This document shows, in pieces, positions 10,070-19,035 of a stretch of 64,000 bases of DNA. Under the pieces are notes generated by a model. That model worked only from the letters and a program-made list of their open reading frames with translations, did no database searches and was not told the origin of the DNA. Position 1 is the stretch's first letter; each line of letters opens with the position of its first letter. The stretch is taken from assembly GCA_045636705.1 (NCBI GenBank), contig JAZTYA010000033.1:3219-67218 (forward strand), written 5' to 3'. This DNA is from SFWF01 sp045636705. Its GTDB lineage: Bacteria > Bacillota > Clostridia > Oscillospirales > Acutalibacteraceae. The translations under genes and the position numbers were made by a program.

Positions 10070-10666
10070 ATGGAGTTTTTTCTAGCTACAAAAAATTTAA
10101 AAAAACTTGATGAACTGCAAAGAATTTTATCCCCTTTGGGTATTAAGGTTCTTTGTGAACGTGACTTAGATTTTTCGTTAGATGAGGTTGAGGAAAATGG
10201 TACAACCTTTGCGGAAAATGCACTTATAAAGGCTAAATACGCTATGGAGGTAACAGGACTTCCCTCAATAGCGGACGATTCGGGTCTTTGCGTTGATGCC
10301 TTAGGCGGAGAGCCTGGCATATATTCTGCAAGATTTGCAGGAGAGCCTTGTGATAACGATAAAAATAATCAAAAACTTTTAGCGCTACTCAGCGGAAAGC
10401 CAATTTCAGAGCGTACAGCTAAATTCGTTTCCTCGGTTGTTTGTATTTTCCCAAACGGAAAAACAATAACTGTTGAGGGCGAGTGCAAAGGCTATATTGC
10501 CGAGGATTTTGAAGGTAACGGTGGTTTTGGATATGACCCGTTATTTATATCCGAAAAGGGAAGTTTTGGGCTCTTAACCCCTGAAGAAAAAGACAGTATT
10601 AGTCATAGGGGCAGAGCGCTCAGAAAATTATATGATGAATTAGTAAAGGAATTAAAAGGGGAATAA
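10070..10666 (+). CDS. rdgB: XTP/dITP diphosphatase (RdgB/HAM1 family)
   Basis: Nucleotide-pool sanitising pyrophosphatase that removes dITP and XTP. It begins MEFFLATKNLKK, the typical nucleotide-binding start, and carries ADDSGLCVDALGGEPGIYSA and a C-terminal SHRGRALRK. I use the ATG at 10070 (198 residues), 1 base after the ftsY stop. A TTG at 10052 is in frame but inside ftsY and would add only six residues. It lies before yhbY and nadD, a common clostridial arrangement. Confidence 0.95.
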   Translation: MEFFLATKNLKKLDELQRILSPLGIKVLCERDLDFSLDEVEENGTTFAENALIKAKYAMEVTGLPSIADDSGLCVDALGGEPGIYSARFAGEPCDNDKNNQKLLALLSGKPISERTAKFVSSVVCIFPNGKTITVEGECKGYIAEDFEGNGGFGYDPLFISEKGSFGLLTPEEKDSISHRGRALRKLYDELVKELKGE

Positions 10667-10667
10667 T

Positions 10668-10961
10668 ATGTTAAACTCCAGACAAAGAGCACAACTCAGA
10701 GGTCTTGCAAACAGCCTTGACGCTATATTTCAGGTTGGGAAAAACGGCCTTAACGAGCAACTTTATATCGAGGTAGATAAAGCGCTTGAAGCACGCGAGT
10801 TAATCAAGCTTCGCGTTCTTGAAACATCTCCTGTGACTTCTCGCGAGGCGGCAGACACAATAGCTGAAAACACAGGTGCAGACGTGGTTCAGGTTATCGG
10901 CTCAAGATTTGTGCTTTACAAGGAAAGCCGTGAAAATAAAACCATCGTTTTGGTTAAATAA
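10668..10961 (+). CDS. yhbY: YhbY-family RNA-binding (CRM domain) protein
   Basis: Small (97 residues) single CRM-domain protein, a family associated with the pre-50S ribosome. Recognisable features are LNSRQRAQLRGLANSLD at the start, the FQVGKNGLNE loop (the GKxG motif) and VVQVIGSRFVLYK near the end. The RBS AAAAGGGGAATA precedes the ATG. It sits 1 base after rdgB and 1 base before nadD in the same transcript. Confidence 0.92.
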   Translation: MLNSRQRAQLRGLANSLDAIFQVGKNGLNEQLYIEVDKALEARELIKLRVLETSPVTSREAADTIAENTGADVVQVIGSRFVLYKESRENKTIVLVK

Positions 10962-10962
10962 T

Positions 10963-11565
10963 ATGGAAAACATAGCGGTTTTTGGCGGCACTTTTAACCC
11001 AATTCATATTGGACATATTGAGATGCTGGAAGCTATAAATTCTCAAGATTTTATAGACAAAGTAATCATTATGCCTTCAAAAATTCCTCCTCATAAAGAG
11101 GTTGACTTTTTAGCAGAGGATAAACATCGTAAGGCTATGTGTGAGATAATGGCGAGTGGGTATGATAAGGCGTTGGTAAGCGACCTTGAATTAACAAGAG
11201 AAGGTAAAAGCTTTACCATTGATACCTTGTCGTCTTTAAAAGGCATTTACCCTGATGCCAAAATTTATCTTACTATCGGTGCCGATATGCTTTTGTCCTT
11301 TCACACCTGGAAGGATTATGAGAAGATATTAGATAAAGCGTCACTTATTTGCTTCAACAGGGGAAAAAGTGATGAAACGACAATTTTAAATGCTATTTCT
11401 AATTTAGAGTCTAAAGGTGCGGAAATTATTTCGCTTCCAAATGAAATAACCGATATATCTTCTACAATTATCAGAGAAAATATTGATAAGAGGGACCTGC
11501 TTGAAAGGTATGTTCCAAAGGCTATTTTAGATTATATATTTAAAAATTCTGTTTTTGGTGGATAA
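10963..11565 (+). CDS. nadD: Nicotinate-nucleotide adenylyltransferase
   Basis: Joins ATP to nicotinate mononucleotide in NAD synthesis. The nucleotidyltransferase motif GGTFNPIHIGH is at residues 8-18 and the second motif SSTIIREN is near the C-terminus. The ATG at 10963 gives 200 residues; the longer in-frame extension from 10876 lies wholly inside yhbY and is not real. yqeK starts on the next base after the stop, a pairing very common in Firmicutes. Confidence 0.96.
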   Translation: MENIAVFGGTFNPIHIGHIEMLEAINSQDFIDKVIIMPSKIPPHKEVDFLAEDKHRKAMCEIMASGYDKALVSDLELTREGKSFTIDTLSSLKGIYPDAKIYLTIGADMLLSFHTWKDYEKILDKASLICFNRGKSDETTILNAISNLESKGAEIISLPNEITDISSTIIRENIDKRDLLERYVPKAILDYIFKNSVFGG

Positions 11566-12129
11566 ATGGATTATAGTGTTTATGTTGATTTGTTAAAACA
11601 AAAACTCGATGATTATAGGTTTAATCATTCGCTTTGTGTTGCGAAAGAGGCTAAAAGATTAGCACAAAAATATGGTGCAGACCCAGAAAAAGCCTATTTA
11701 GCAGGACTTTTGCACGATATAACAAAGAATGAACCTCGGGATTTTCACTTGAACTATTTTAAAGAGTTTGATATAATACTAACCGATGTTGAAAATAAAA
11801 GTGATAGGCTCTGGCATGCAATCTCAGGCGCACTTTTTGTAAAGAATGAGCTTAAACTTTTAGATGAAGAGCTAGTTTTAGCAATTAGATATCATACCAC
11901 GGCTAAAAGTGATATGACAAAGCTTGAAAAAATAATTTTTGTTGCTGATTTTACTGCAGAGGACAGAAGTTATAAAGATGTTTGCGTTATGAGAGAACTT
12001 GCCGATAAATCGCTTGAAGAAGCTATGATTTATGCTCTTTCATACACAATAAACAAACTTGTTGAAAACAAGCAACAGGTACACCCCGATGCCGTGTCGG
12101 CATACAATTACCTACTTAATAAAAGATAA
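11566..12129 (+). CDS. yqeK: HD-domain hydrolase YqeK (symmetrical Ap4A hydrolase family)
   Basis: HD-superfamily metal-dependent phosphohydrolase; characterised YqeK proteins cleave diadenosine tetraphosphate to two ADP. Metal ligands are visible in FNHSLCVAKEA (His), AGLLHDITK (HD), WHAISGALF (His) and AIRYHTTA (His). The 187 residues are full length. Position directly after nadD and before rsfS is the conserved order. Confidence 0.92.
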   Translation: MDYSVYVDLLKQKLDDYRFNHSLCVAKEAKRLAQKYGADPEKAYLAGLLHDITKNEPRDFHLNYFKEFDIILTDVENKSDRLWHAISGALFVKNELKLLDEELVLAIRYHTTAKSDMTKLEKIIFVADFTAEDRSYKDVCVMRELADKSLEEAMIYALSYTINKLVENKQQVHPDAVSAYNYLLNKR

Positions 12130-12144
12130 AGGAAGAAAAGTATT

Positions 12145-12507
12145 TTGAATTCGCTAGATATTATAAAAACAGCAGTAAAAGCATTAGATGATAAAAAAGC
12201 TATGGACATATCTGTAATCCACGTTGGAGAGCTTACAGTAATTTCCGAATATTTTATAATCGCTTCGGCAAACTCATCTTCGCAGGTAAAAGCACTTACC
12301 GATGCGGTGGATGAAAAGCTATCGGAACAGGGCGTTGAACCAGGTCACATCGAAGGAAAGGCAACAGGTTGGGTTTTACTTGACTACGGCTCTGTCGCAA
12401 TTCACGTTTTCAAGAGTGACACACGCGAGTTTTACGGTCTTGACAGAATGTGGAGCGATGGCGAAAAGCTTGATTTAAGTGAACTTTTAGACTCGGAGGA
12501 GAAATAA
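12145..12507 (+). CDS. rsfS: Ribosome silencing factor RsfS
   Basis: RsfS/YbeB/Iojap family; binds L14 and blocks subunit joining when nutrients fall. It contains KALDDKKAMDISVIHVGE, YFIIASANSSSQVKAL, GWVLLDYGSVAIHVF and FYGLDRMWSD, all family hallmarks. The start is TTG at 12145, preceded by AAAGGAAG with suitable spacing. 120 residues. leuS starts 2 bases downstream. Confidence 0.94.
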   Translation: MNSLDIIKTAVKALDDKKAMDISVIHVGELTVISEYFIIASANSSSQVKALTDAVDEKLSEQGVEPGHIEGKATGWVLLDYGSVAIHVFKSDTREFYGLDRMWSDGEKLDLSELLDSEEK

Positions 12508-12509
12508 TA

Positions 12510-14915
12510 ATGAACTATAATTATACCGAAATAGAGAAAAAATGGCAGGGAATATGGGATGAAAAGCAGACCTTCAAGGCAAAGAAGGATTATACCCTTC
12601 CAAAGTTTTACGGTCTTGTTGAGTTCCCTTATCCTTCGGGACAGGGTCTTCACGTTGGACATCCCCGTTCTTATACTGCGCTTGATATAGTATCCCGCAA
12701 GAAAAGACTAGAGGGCTTTAACGTTCTTTATCCTATGGGATGGGATGCTTTTGGTCTTCCAACTGAGAACTTTGCAATTAAGAATCATATTCACCCTGAA
12801 ATCGTAACGAAAAACAACGTTGCTAACTTTAAAAAGCAACTTAAGAGTCTTGGTTTCTCTTTTGACTGGAGCGCCGAGATTAATACTACAGACCCTTCGT
12901 ATTATAAGTGGACACAGTGGATTTTCATTAAACTTTTTGAGCAAGGTCTCGCTTATAAAAAGATGATGGCAGTTAACTGGTGTACATCCTGTAAGTGCGT
13001 TTTGGCTAACGAAGAGGTTGTAAACGGTGTTTGTGAGCGTTGTGGCAGTCAGGTTATCCGCAAGGAAAAAAGCCAGTGGATGCTCAAAATTACCGATTAT
13101 GCAGAAAAGCTTTTAAATGGTCTTGACGACCTTGACTTTATTGAAAGAGTAAAAACTCAGCAAAGAAACTGGATTGGCCGTTCAACCGGTACTGAAATTA
13201 AGTTTTCTACCACAGCAGGGGATATATTAGAAGTTTTCTCCACCCGTGCAGGTACTCTTTTTGGCGCTACATATATGGTTATGTCGCCTGAACATCCTTT
13301 GCTTGAAAAGTGGGAAAGCATCCTTAAGAACAATGATGAAATTAAGGCTTACAAGTTAGAGGCCTCAAAGAAATCTGACTTTGAGCGCACCGAAATGGCA
13401 AAGGATAAGACAGGTGTTAAACTCCAAGGCGTTATGGCTATTAATCCCGTAAACGGCAAAGAAATTCCTATCTTCATTTCGGACTATGTTCTTATTTCTT
13501 ACGGTACAGGCGCTATTATGGCGGTGCCTGCACACGATACTCGTGACTACGACTTTGCAAAGAAGTTTGACCTTCCCATTATCGAGGTTGTTTCGGGTGG
13601 AAATGTAGAAGAAGAGGCGTTTACAGATTGTGCTGTTGGCACAATGGTAAATTCAGGCTTCTTAGATGGATTATCTGTAGACGAGGCTAAGAAAAAGATT
13701 ACCGAATGGTTAGAAGAGCGTGAGCTTGGAAATCTAAAGGTAAACTACAAGCTTCGTGACTGGGTATTCTCAAGACAAAGATATTGGGGAGAACCCATTC
13801 CGATTGTTCACTGTGAAAAGTGCGGATACGTAACCCTTCCTGAAAATGAACTTCCTTTACTTTTACCGACAGTTGATTCTTATGAGCCTACAGATAACGG
13901 AGAGTCACCCCTTGCAAAAATGACCGACTGGGTAAACACTACCTGTCCTAAGTGTGGCGGCAAGGCAGCAAGAGAAACAGATACAATGCCACAGTGGGCA
14001 GGTTCTTCTTGGTATTTCTTACGTTACTGTGACCCCGATAATGAAAACGAGCTAGCATCTAAAGAAGCACTCGAATACTGGGGACCTGTTGACTGGTATA
14101 ACGGTGGTATGGAGCACACAACACTTCACTTGCTATATAGCCGTTTCTGGCATAGATTCCTTTATGATATCGGCGTTGTTCCAAATCCAGAGCCTTATGC
14201 TAAACGTACAAGCCACGGTATGATTTTAGGAGAAAACGGCGAAAAGATGTCAAAGTCCCGCGGCAATGTCGTTAATCCCGATGATATTATCCGTGAATAT
14301 GGTGCAGATACAATGCGACTCTATGAAATGTTCATAGGCGACTTTGAAAAGGCTGCTCCTTGGAGTTCGACTTCAATTAAGGGTTGTAAGCGTTTCCTGG
14401 AAAGAGTATGGGCTTTAGCCGATATGCTAATTGATGGCGATGAATATCGCGCAAGCCTTGAATCTTCATTCCATAGAACCATAAAGAAGGTTACCGAAGA
14501 TATTGAAGAGCTCAAGATGAACACCGCTATTGCAACGCTTATGTCCTTGCTTAATGATATTTATGCAACCAAGCAGATTACAAGAAAAGAATTCAGCACC
14601 TTCCTAATCTTGTTAAATCCCTTTGCTCCGCATATTACAGAGGAACTTTGGGAACTTTGTAAATATGACGGTATGCTCAATGAGGTTGAGTGGCCAAAGT
14701 TTGACGAAGCAAAGTGCGTTGATGCTGCAGTTGAAATCGTAGTTCAGATTAACGGAAAGATTAAGGCAAGACTTACTATTCCTGCAACCGCTACCTCTGA
14801 TGAAGCACTAGCTCTTGCTAAGGCAGAGGCTGCTATTGCCAAAGAGCTTGAAGGAAAAAGCATTATTAAGGAACTCTACGTTCCCAAAAAGCTTGTAAAT
14901 ATCGTCGTGAAATAA
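12510..14915 (+). CDS. leuS: Leucyl-tRNA synthetase
   Basis: Class I synthetase charging tRNA-Leu. The HIGH-type motif is HVGH at residues 48-51 and KMSKS is in GEKMSKSRGNVV. The CP1 editing domain holds STRAGTLFGATYMV and the conserved AVPAHDTRDYDFAKKF. Two CxxC pairs (CTSC...CERC) form a zinc module, and a second (CEKCG...CPKCG) lies before the catalytic core resumes. 801 residues, full length. No T-box leader precedes it; it is internal to the operon. A strong hairpin follows. Confidence 0.98.
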   Translation: MNYNYTEIEKKWQGIWDEKQTFKAKKDYTLPKFYGLVEFPYPSGQGLHVGHPRSYTALDIVSRKKRLEGFNVLYPMGWDAFGLPTENFAIKNHIHPEIVTKNNVANFKKQLKSLGFSFDWSAEINTTDPSYYKWTQWIFIKLFEQGLAYKKMMAVNWCTSCKCVLANEEVVNGVCERCGSQVIRKEKSQWMLKITDYAEKLLNGLDDLDFIERVKTQQRNWIGRSTGTEIKFSTTAGDILEVFSTRAGTLFGATYMVMSPEHPLLEKWESILKNNDEIKAYKLEASKKSDFERTEMAKDKTGVKLQGVMAINPVNGKEIPIFISDYVLISYGTGAIMAVPAHDTRDYDFAKKFDLPIIEVVSGGNVEEEAFTDCAVGTMVNSGFLDGLSVDEAKKKITEWLEERELGNLKVNYKLRDWVFSRQRYWGEPIPIVHCEKCGYVTLPENELPLLLPTVDSYEPTDNGESPLAKMTDWVNTTCPKCGGKAARETDTMPQWAGSSWYFLRYCDPDNENELASKEALEYWGPVDWYNGGMEHTTLHLLYSRFWHRFLYDIGVVPNPEPYAKRTSHGMILGENGEKMSKSRGNVVNPDDIIREYGADTMRLYEMFIGDFEKAAPWSSTSIKGCKRFLERVWALADMLIDGDEYRASLESSFHRTIKKVTEDIEELKMNTAIATLMSLLNDIYATKQITRKEFSTFLILLNPFAPHITEELWELCKYDGMLNEVEWPKFDEAKCVDAAVEIVVQINGKIKARLTIPATATSDEALALAKAEAAIAKELEGKSIIKELYVPKKLVNIVVK

Positions 14916-14920
14916 TTATA

Positions 14921-14963
14921 TTTGCACAGGTGCGAAAATTTATCGCATCTGTGCAAAATTTTC
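14921..14963 (+). terminator. Intrinsic terminator after leuS
   Basis: A 15-bp inverted repeat (TTTGCACAGGTGCGA against TCGCATCTGTGCAAA, one G-U pair) with a 7-base loop, followed by ATTTT. It ends the long topA-leuS run, directly before the tRNA-Lys promoter. Confidence 0.8.
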
Positions 14964-14964
14964 C

Positions 14965-14993
14965 TTGACAATCAAAACCTTAATTGATATAAT
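14965..14993 (+). promoter_or_regulatory. Consensus sigma-A promoter for tRNA-Lys
   Basis: TTGACA and TATAAT are both perfect and separated by exactly 17 bases. The -10 ends 17 bases before the mature tRNA, so the primary transcript has a short leader. Confidence 0.9.
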
Positions 14994-15010
14994 AATTAAG
15001 CTGCATTTTT

Positions 15011-15086
15011 GATCTATTAGCTCAGTTGGCAGAGCACTTGACTTTTAATCAAGGTGTCCGGAGTTCGAATCTCCGATAGATCACCA
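15011..15086 (+). tRNA. tRNA-Lys (anticodon UUU)
   Basis: Full cloverleaf: acceptor GATCTAT/ATAGATC, D-arm GCTC..GAGC, anticodon stem CTTGA/TCAAG with loop CTTTTAA giving anticodon TTT, T-arm CGGAG-TTCGAAT-CTCCG, discriminator A and an encoded CCA. Transcribed from the consensus promoter just upstream and ended by a hairpin 4 bases later. Confidence 0.97.
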
Positions 15087-15090
15087 AATA

Positions 15091-15122
15091 AAAAAACCGA
15101 CCATTTGGTCGGTTTTTTTATT
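15091..15122 (+). terminator. Bidirectional terminator between tRNA-Lys and greA
   Basis: AAAAAACCGACC-ATTT-GGTCGGTTTTTT: a strong stem with an A-run on one side and a T-run on the other. It can end both the tRNA-Lys transcript and the converging greA transcript. Confidence 0.92.
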
Positions 15123-15130
15123 TTTATAAT

Positions 15131-15634
15131 TTAATATTTTCTAATCTCTAAACTTTCATCATCGACGCCTTTTTCAATACCTTTAATAATAGCGTAGTAT
15201 TGGTTTGTGTCATCGATTTTAACAAGCACCTTATCTCCAACACGGTGACCGAGTAGGGCAGAACCCAAAGGGGATTTGTTGCTTATAATATTTCTTGAAG
15301 GGTCACGACGAAGGGTGGTTACAATTCGAACACTCTCTTCAAAGTCGTCATCTTCAATAACAAAGGTTACCGTGTCAAAAAGTCCTACCGTATCTTCTGT
15401 GCTGTTATCATCAATTATAACAGCGGTTTTAATCATATTTCTTAAATATCTGATACGGCTTTCGTTAATTCCACGTTCTCTTTTAGCGGCATGATATTCG
15501 AAATTTTCGGATAAATCTCCATGGCTTCTTGCAAACTTTACGTCTTCAAGAATAGCAGGGCGCACAACGGTTATACGATGTTCAAGCTCTTCCTTCATTT
15601 TTTCAATATCAACCTTTGTAAGCTCATCATACAT
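15131..15634 (-). CDS. greA: Transcription elongation factor GreA
   Basis: Rescues backtracked RNA polymerase by stimulating cleavage of the nascent RNA. The N-terminal coiled coil includes DVKFARSHGDLSENFEYHAA, with the family's acidic tip (D and E in GDLSENFEY), and the C-terminal FKBP-like domain has SPLGSALLGHRVGD. 167 residues, slightly longer than the usual 158. It lies downstream of, and in the same direction as, the three metallopeptidase lipoprotein genes with only a 36-base gap, so some read-through from them is likely. Confidence 0.95.
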   Translation of the reverse strand: MYDELTKVDIEKMKEELEHRITVVRPAILEDVKFARSHGDLSENFEYHAAKRERGINESRIRYLRNMIKTAVIIDDNSTEDTVGLFDTVTFVIEDDDFEESVRIVTTLRRDPSRNIISNKSPLGSALLGHRVGDKVLVKIDDTNQYYAIIKGIEKGVDDESLEIRKY

Positions 15635-15670
15635 AAAAATAATCGCCTTTCATCCAAATAGCAGTATGAG

Positions 15671-17242
15671 TTATTCCGTAAGGTGCTCACTCTTGCCAAG
15701 ACCCCAGATTTCCACCTCGGCGCATTCATCAACAAGGCCAACGTAATAGGCACACAGATTTGTGAATTTCTTGTTTATTGGTCCTAAATTTGCAAATCCC
15801 ATAATATCGTTGGCATTTGTTTCGATTAAATAATCAACGTAAGCCTGAGGGATTTTACTGTTTGCATAGTATAAATCGGGTGCGCCAAAGGCGTGTAAAA
15901 TTTCGTGAGCAAAGGTTGCGGCAGGCATAATATAACTGCCTTCCGCATAAGTGGACCTGGCAAATATATTAATTACCTCTGTCTCTTTACTCTTAATACA
16001 CCACGAACTTACAGTGTTGTTTTCATCGGTGTTAAAGTAAAGTATATATAGAATATTTTGAGCATTATACTTTTGCTTAAGTAGATTTGAATCAATATTA
16101 TTTTCAATAAATTCGCATTGTTCATTATAACCTGTAGCATAAGGAGAAACCATCTTACTTTCAGAAAAATCACAGGTATAATAAAGCTCGGGATGTTCCT
16201 TCCAGTCGGAAATAAATTTTGTGTCAGCGTTATAAAAAGAACCTTGTTCCTCTAACCAAAGAGTAGCTGAAATCAGGTTGGTGTGCAGAGTATCGATAAG
16301 CTGATTATCTTCTGCTGAATCAAAGTCCCAGGATGTTTCAGCATCATTTGCAAATATAGAAACAATTACAGTAGTATCATCAAACTTATCGGCAGAACCG
16401 CGTGTAACACCATCGTTTCTGATAATATCAATAACTCCCGTTTCGGTTGTGTTACAAACGGTGCAGGTGTGCTCGCGTACGCCCTCTTTTTCGGCGGTAG
16501 CAAATTTCACAACCGACCAATCTCCAAAGGTGTGCTCGCTTAAAGCAACTTCCTTTTGTTCCTTTGTTATCTCGTTACAAACAGAACATATTCTGCCGCT
16601 TGTTTTACCTGTTTTGGTGCAGGTGGATTCAATACGGGGGATTTTAACCTCGGCATGAGGAAGCTTTTCTATTGTTTTCTGTTTTACTAAAACCTTATTA
16701 CAAACCGAACAGTGAACACCTTTGGTTTTACCTTCAGAAGAACAGGTAGCCTTTATAGCCTTATCTGTGACTTTGGTGTGACCTAGTTTTTTAACGGTTT
16801 TTTGAGCAACTACAACTTCGTTACAAACAGAGCAGTGGGAACCCTTTGTTTTACCGGCTTTAGTGCAGGTAGGCTTTACAGCCTTATCTGTGACCTCGGT
16901 GTGACCAAGCTTTTGAATAGAGGTTTGAGTAACTAAAATTTCATTACAAACCGAGCAATGTTTTCCTTCGGTTTTACCATCCTTGGTGCAGGTAGGGGAA
17001 ACGGCATAATCGATAACCTCAATATGACCTGTGGCTTCGGTTGTTTTAGTTTCCTTTTCTCCACATTCGCAGACACGTTCTTCCTCTTTCTCTTCGGTGC
17101 AAGAGCCTTCCTTTAATGTTACCCATTCTCCAAAGGTATGGGAGTGGCTTGATGTTTCCGACTGCACAGTTTCATTACCACCACAGGCAGATAAAAGAAA
17201 AAGGCAAAGCAACGGCAAAATTACAGATATAATTTTTTTCAT
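15671..17242 (-). CDS. Secreted lipoprotein with CxxC repeats and HExxH metallopeptidase domain (copy A)
   Basis: Starts MKKIISVILPLLCLFLLSAC, a lipoprotein signal with lipobox Cys, so it is exported and membrane anchored. Then an HTFGEW module with CECG, four tandem repeats of about 40 residues with the pattern H-T-E-V-x-D-K-A-V-x-x-T-C ... CSVCNE, and a second HTFGDW module with CTVC. The C-terminal domain has HEILHAFGAPD at about residue 446 (HExxHxxGxxD, as in metzincins and M6 peptidases) and a later NANDIMG resembling a Met-turn. The substrate is unknown. I chose the ATG at 17242, preceded by AGAGG; an upstream in-frame start would precede the signal peptide. 523 residues. Confidence 0.8.
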   Translation of the reverse strand: MKKIISVILPLLCLFLLSACGGNETVQSETSSHSHTFGEWVTLKEGSCTEEKEEERVCECGEKETKTTEATGHIEVIDYAVSPTCTKDGKTEGKHCSVCNEILVTQTSIQKLGHTEVTDKAVKPTCTKAGKTKGSHCSVCNEVVVAQKTVKKLGHTKVTDKAIKATCSSEGKTKGVHCSVCNKVLVKQKTIEKLPHAEVKIPRIESTCTKTGKTSGRICSVCNEITKEQKEVALSEHTFGDWSVVKFATAEKEGVREHTCTVCNTTETGVIDIIRNDGVTRGSADKFDDTTVIVSIFANDAETSWDFDSAEDNQLIDTLHTNLISATLWLEEQGSFYNADTKFISDWKEHPELYYTCDFSESKMVSPYATGYNEQCEFIENNIDSNLLKQKYNAQNILYILYFNTDENNTVSSWCIKSKETEVINIFARSTYAEGSYIMPAATFAHEILHAFGAPDLYYANSKIPQAYVDYLIETNANDIMGFANLGPINKKFTNLCAYYVGLVDECAEVEIWGLGKSEHLTE

Positions 17243-17258
17243 TATAAAACCTCTATTT

Positions 17259-18980
17259 TTATTGTGAAGAATATACATATTCGGACTCAGGAATCAGATA
17301 GTAACTTTGCGCAAGACCCCACTTTTCAACATCTTCACACTTATCTGTAAGTCCGACATAATAAGCGCATAGTTCGGAGAAAAAGACTGAAACCGATTGG
17401 CCAAAATTAACCGTGAACATAATATCGCTTGAATTAATGCTTGCAAGATAAGCAACGTATTCCTTAGTAATTCTGGAAGAATGAGAATATAAGTCAGGTG
17501 CGCCAAATGCGTGCAAAATTTCGTGAGCGAAGGTTGCTGCAGGGGTATAAATATATTTGCCATCTTCATATTGCATTCTGTCAAGAATGTTGATTAGTTC
17601 GATATGGCTTGCGCTGCTGTTTGGAGCTTTAGAAGCACACCAAGAACGTGTAGTTATTGTTTCGGGCACGTCGTAATAAACGAAGTATAGAATGTTTTGA
17701 GCATTATGCTTTTGTAAAAGCTCCTCAGAATCTATATTTGTCTCGATAAATTCACGTTGTTGGGTAGAACTGCCGGTGCCTTCAAAAGTTTGTTCATAAT
17801 ATAAATCGGGATTTGCCTTCCAGTCGCAAATGAACTTTGTATCAACACCATAATTTTCACCTTGAATTTCTAACCAACTGCAACCGTTTATTAAATGCTC
17901 ATACATTAGTTCTTTTGCCTTGACGTCTTCGGGAGAATTTAGGTCCCACTGATAAGAATCGTTGTTTGCAAAAATTGAAACAATAATGGTAGTTTCTGAA
18001 AATTTATAAGCAGAACCAAAAGCAGAGTTATATTCTCTTTTGTCGATAACGTCGGTTTCGGTTTTGTTGCATACAGTACAGGTGTGACTGCGCTTACCGG
18101 TCTTGGTTTTGGTAGCATATTTTACAACCGACCATTCGCCAAAGGTGTGTTCGCTTGTTTCCAGTTCCTTTTGCTCTTTGATTATTTCGTTACAAACCGT
18201 GCAGACCTTACCACTTGTTTTTCCTTTGGTTATACAGGTAGGTTCAACACGAGGAATTTTTTCTACGGTATGTTCAAGTTTTTCTATACTCTCTTGAGCC
18301 TTGAGCACCTCGTTACAAACCGAACAATGCTTGCCTTCTGTTTTACCTTCTTTAGCGCAGGTAGCTTTTACAGCCTTATCAATAACCTCGGTGTGTCCGA
18401 GCTTTTTGGTAGTTTTTTGAGCTTTAAGAACTTTATTACAAACCGAACAATGCTTGCCTTCTGTTTTACCTTCTTTAGTACAGGTAGCTTTTACAGCTTT
18501 ATCAATAACTACGGTATGACCAAGTTTAACTGTTGCGGTTTGAGGTGTGATAATCTCGTTACAAACAGAACAATGCTTGCCTTCGGTTTTACCACCTTTA
18601 GTACAGGTAGCCTTTACAGCCTTATCAATAACCTCGGTGTGTCCAAGCTTAGCAACAACCGTTTGTTCAACAATAACCTCATTACAAACAGAACAATGCT
18701 TACCTTCGGTTTTGCCGTCGGTAGTACAAGTAGCACTAACAGCGGCATCTATAACCTCTGTGTGTCCTGCAGCTTCGGTCTGTCTTTCTTCGGTTTCACC
18801 GCACTCGCAAGAACGAACTTCTTCTTTTCCTTCGGTGCAGGTTTCTTCTTTAACAAGAGTCCATTCACCAAAAACGTGTGTGTGGCTTGGAGTTTCCGAC
18901 TGGACAGTTTCGGTATCTTTGCAGGCGGAGAGGAGAGATATGCAAAGTAAAAGTAAAATTATAGATATAGTTTTTTTCAT
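17259..18980 (-). CDS. Secreted lipoprotein with CxxC repeats and HExxH metallopeptidase domain (copy B)
   Basis: Paralogue of its two neighbours. Lipoprotein signal MKKTISIILLLLCISLLSAC, an HVFGEW/CECG module, five CSVCN repeats (one more than copies A and C), a closing HTFGEWSVV module with CTVC, and a catalytic-type HEILHAFGAPD near residue 486 followed by SSDIMF, a possible Met-turn. The repeats are almost identical to each other (HTEVIDKAVKATC recurs), which suggests recent internal duplication. The RBS is a G-run 7-8 bases before the ATG. 573 residues. The cysteine pairs look zinc-ribbon-like, but no function is known for the repeat. Confidence 0.8.
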   Translation of the reverse strand: MKKTISIILLLLCISLLSACKDTETVQSETPSHTHVFGEWTLVKEETCTEGKEEVRSCECGETEERQTEAAGHTEVIDAAVSATCTTDGKTEGKHCSVCNEVIVEQTVVAKLGHTEVIDKAVKATCTKGGKTEGKHCSVCNEIITPQTATVKLGHTVVIDKAVKATCTKEGKTEGKHCSVCNKVLKAQKTTKKLGHTEVIDKAVKATCAKEGKTEGKHCSVCNEVLKAQESIEKLEHTVEKIPRVEPTCITKGKTSGKVCTVCNEIIKEQKELETSEHTFGEWSVVKYATKTKTGKRSHTCTVCNKTETDVIDKREYNSAFGSAYKFSETTIIVSIFANNDSYQWDLNSPEDVKAKELMYEHLINGCSWLEIQGENYGVDTKFICDWKANPDLYYEQTFEGTGSSTQQREFIETNIDSEELLQKHNAQNILYFVYYDVPETITTRSWCASKAPNSSASHIELINILDRMQYEDGKYIYTPAATFAHEILHAFGAPDLYSHSSRITKEYVAYLASINSSDIMFTVNFGQSVSVFFSELCAYYVGLTDKCEDVEKWGLAQSYYLIPESEYVYSSQ

Positions 18981-19035
18981 TTTAAAACCCCCGATATTTA
19001 AAATTCTAATTAAAAGGAAAGAGATTTTTTAAAAG

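Noticed and set aside
12131..12509. T-box leader for leuS
   Set aside because: The gap before leuS is 2 bases and the upstream region is the coding end of rsfS; no room for a T-box. The same holds for tyrS.
18084..18950. A 288-codon open frame on + opposite the metallopeptidase lipoprotein (copy B)
   Set aside because: It mirrors the repeat array on the other strand, so the period keeps the frame open. There is no RBS and the product is a low-complexity repeat.
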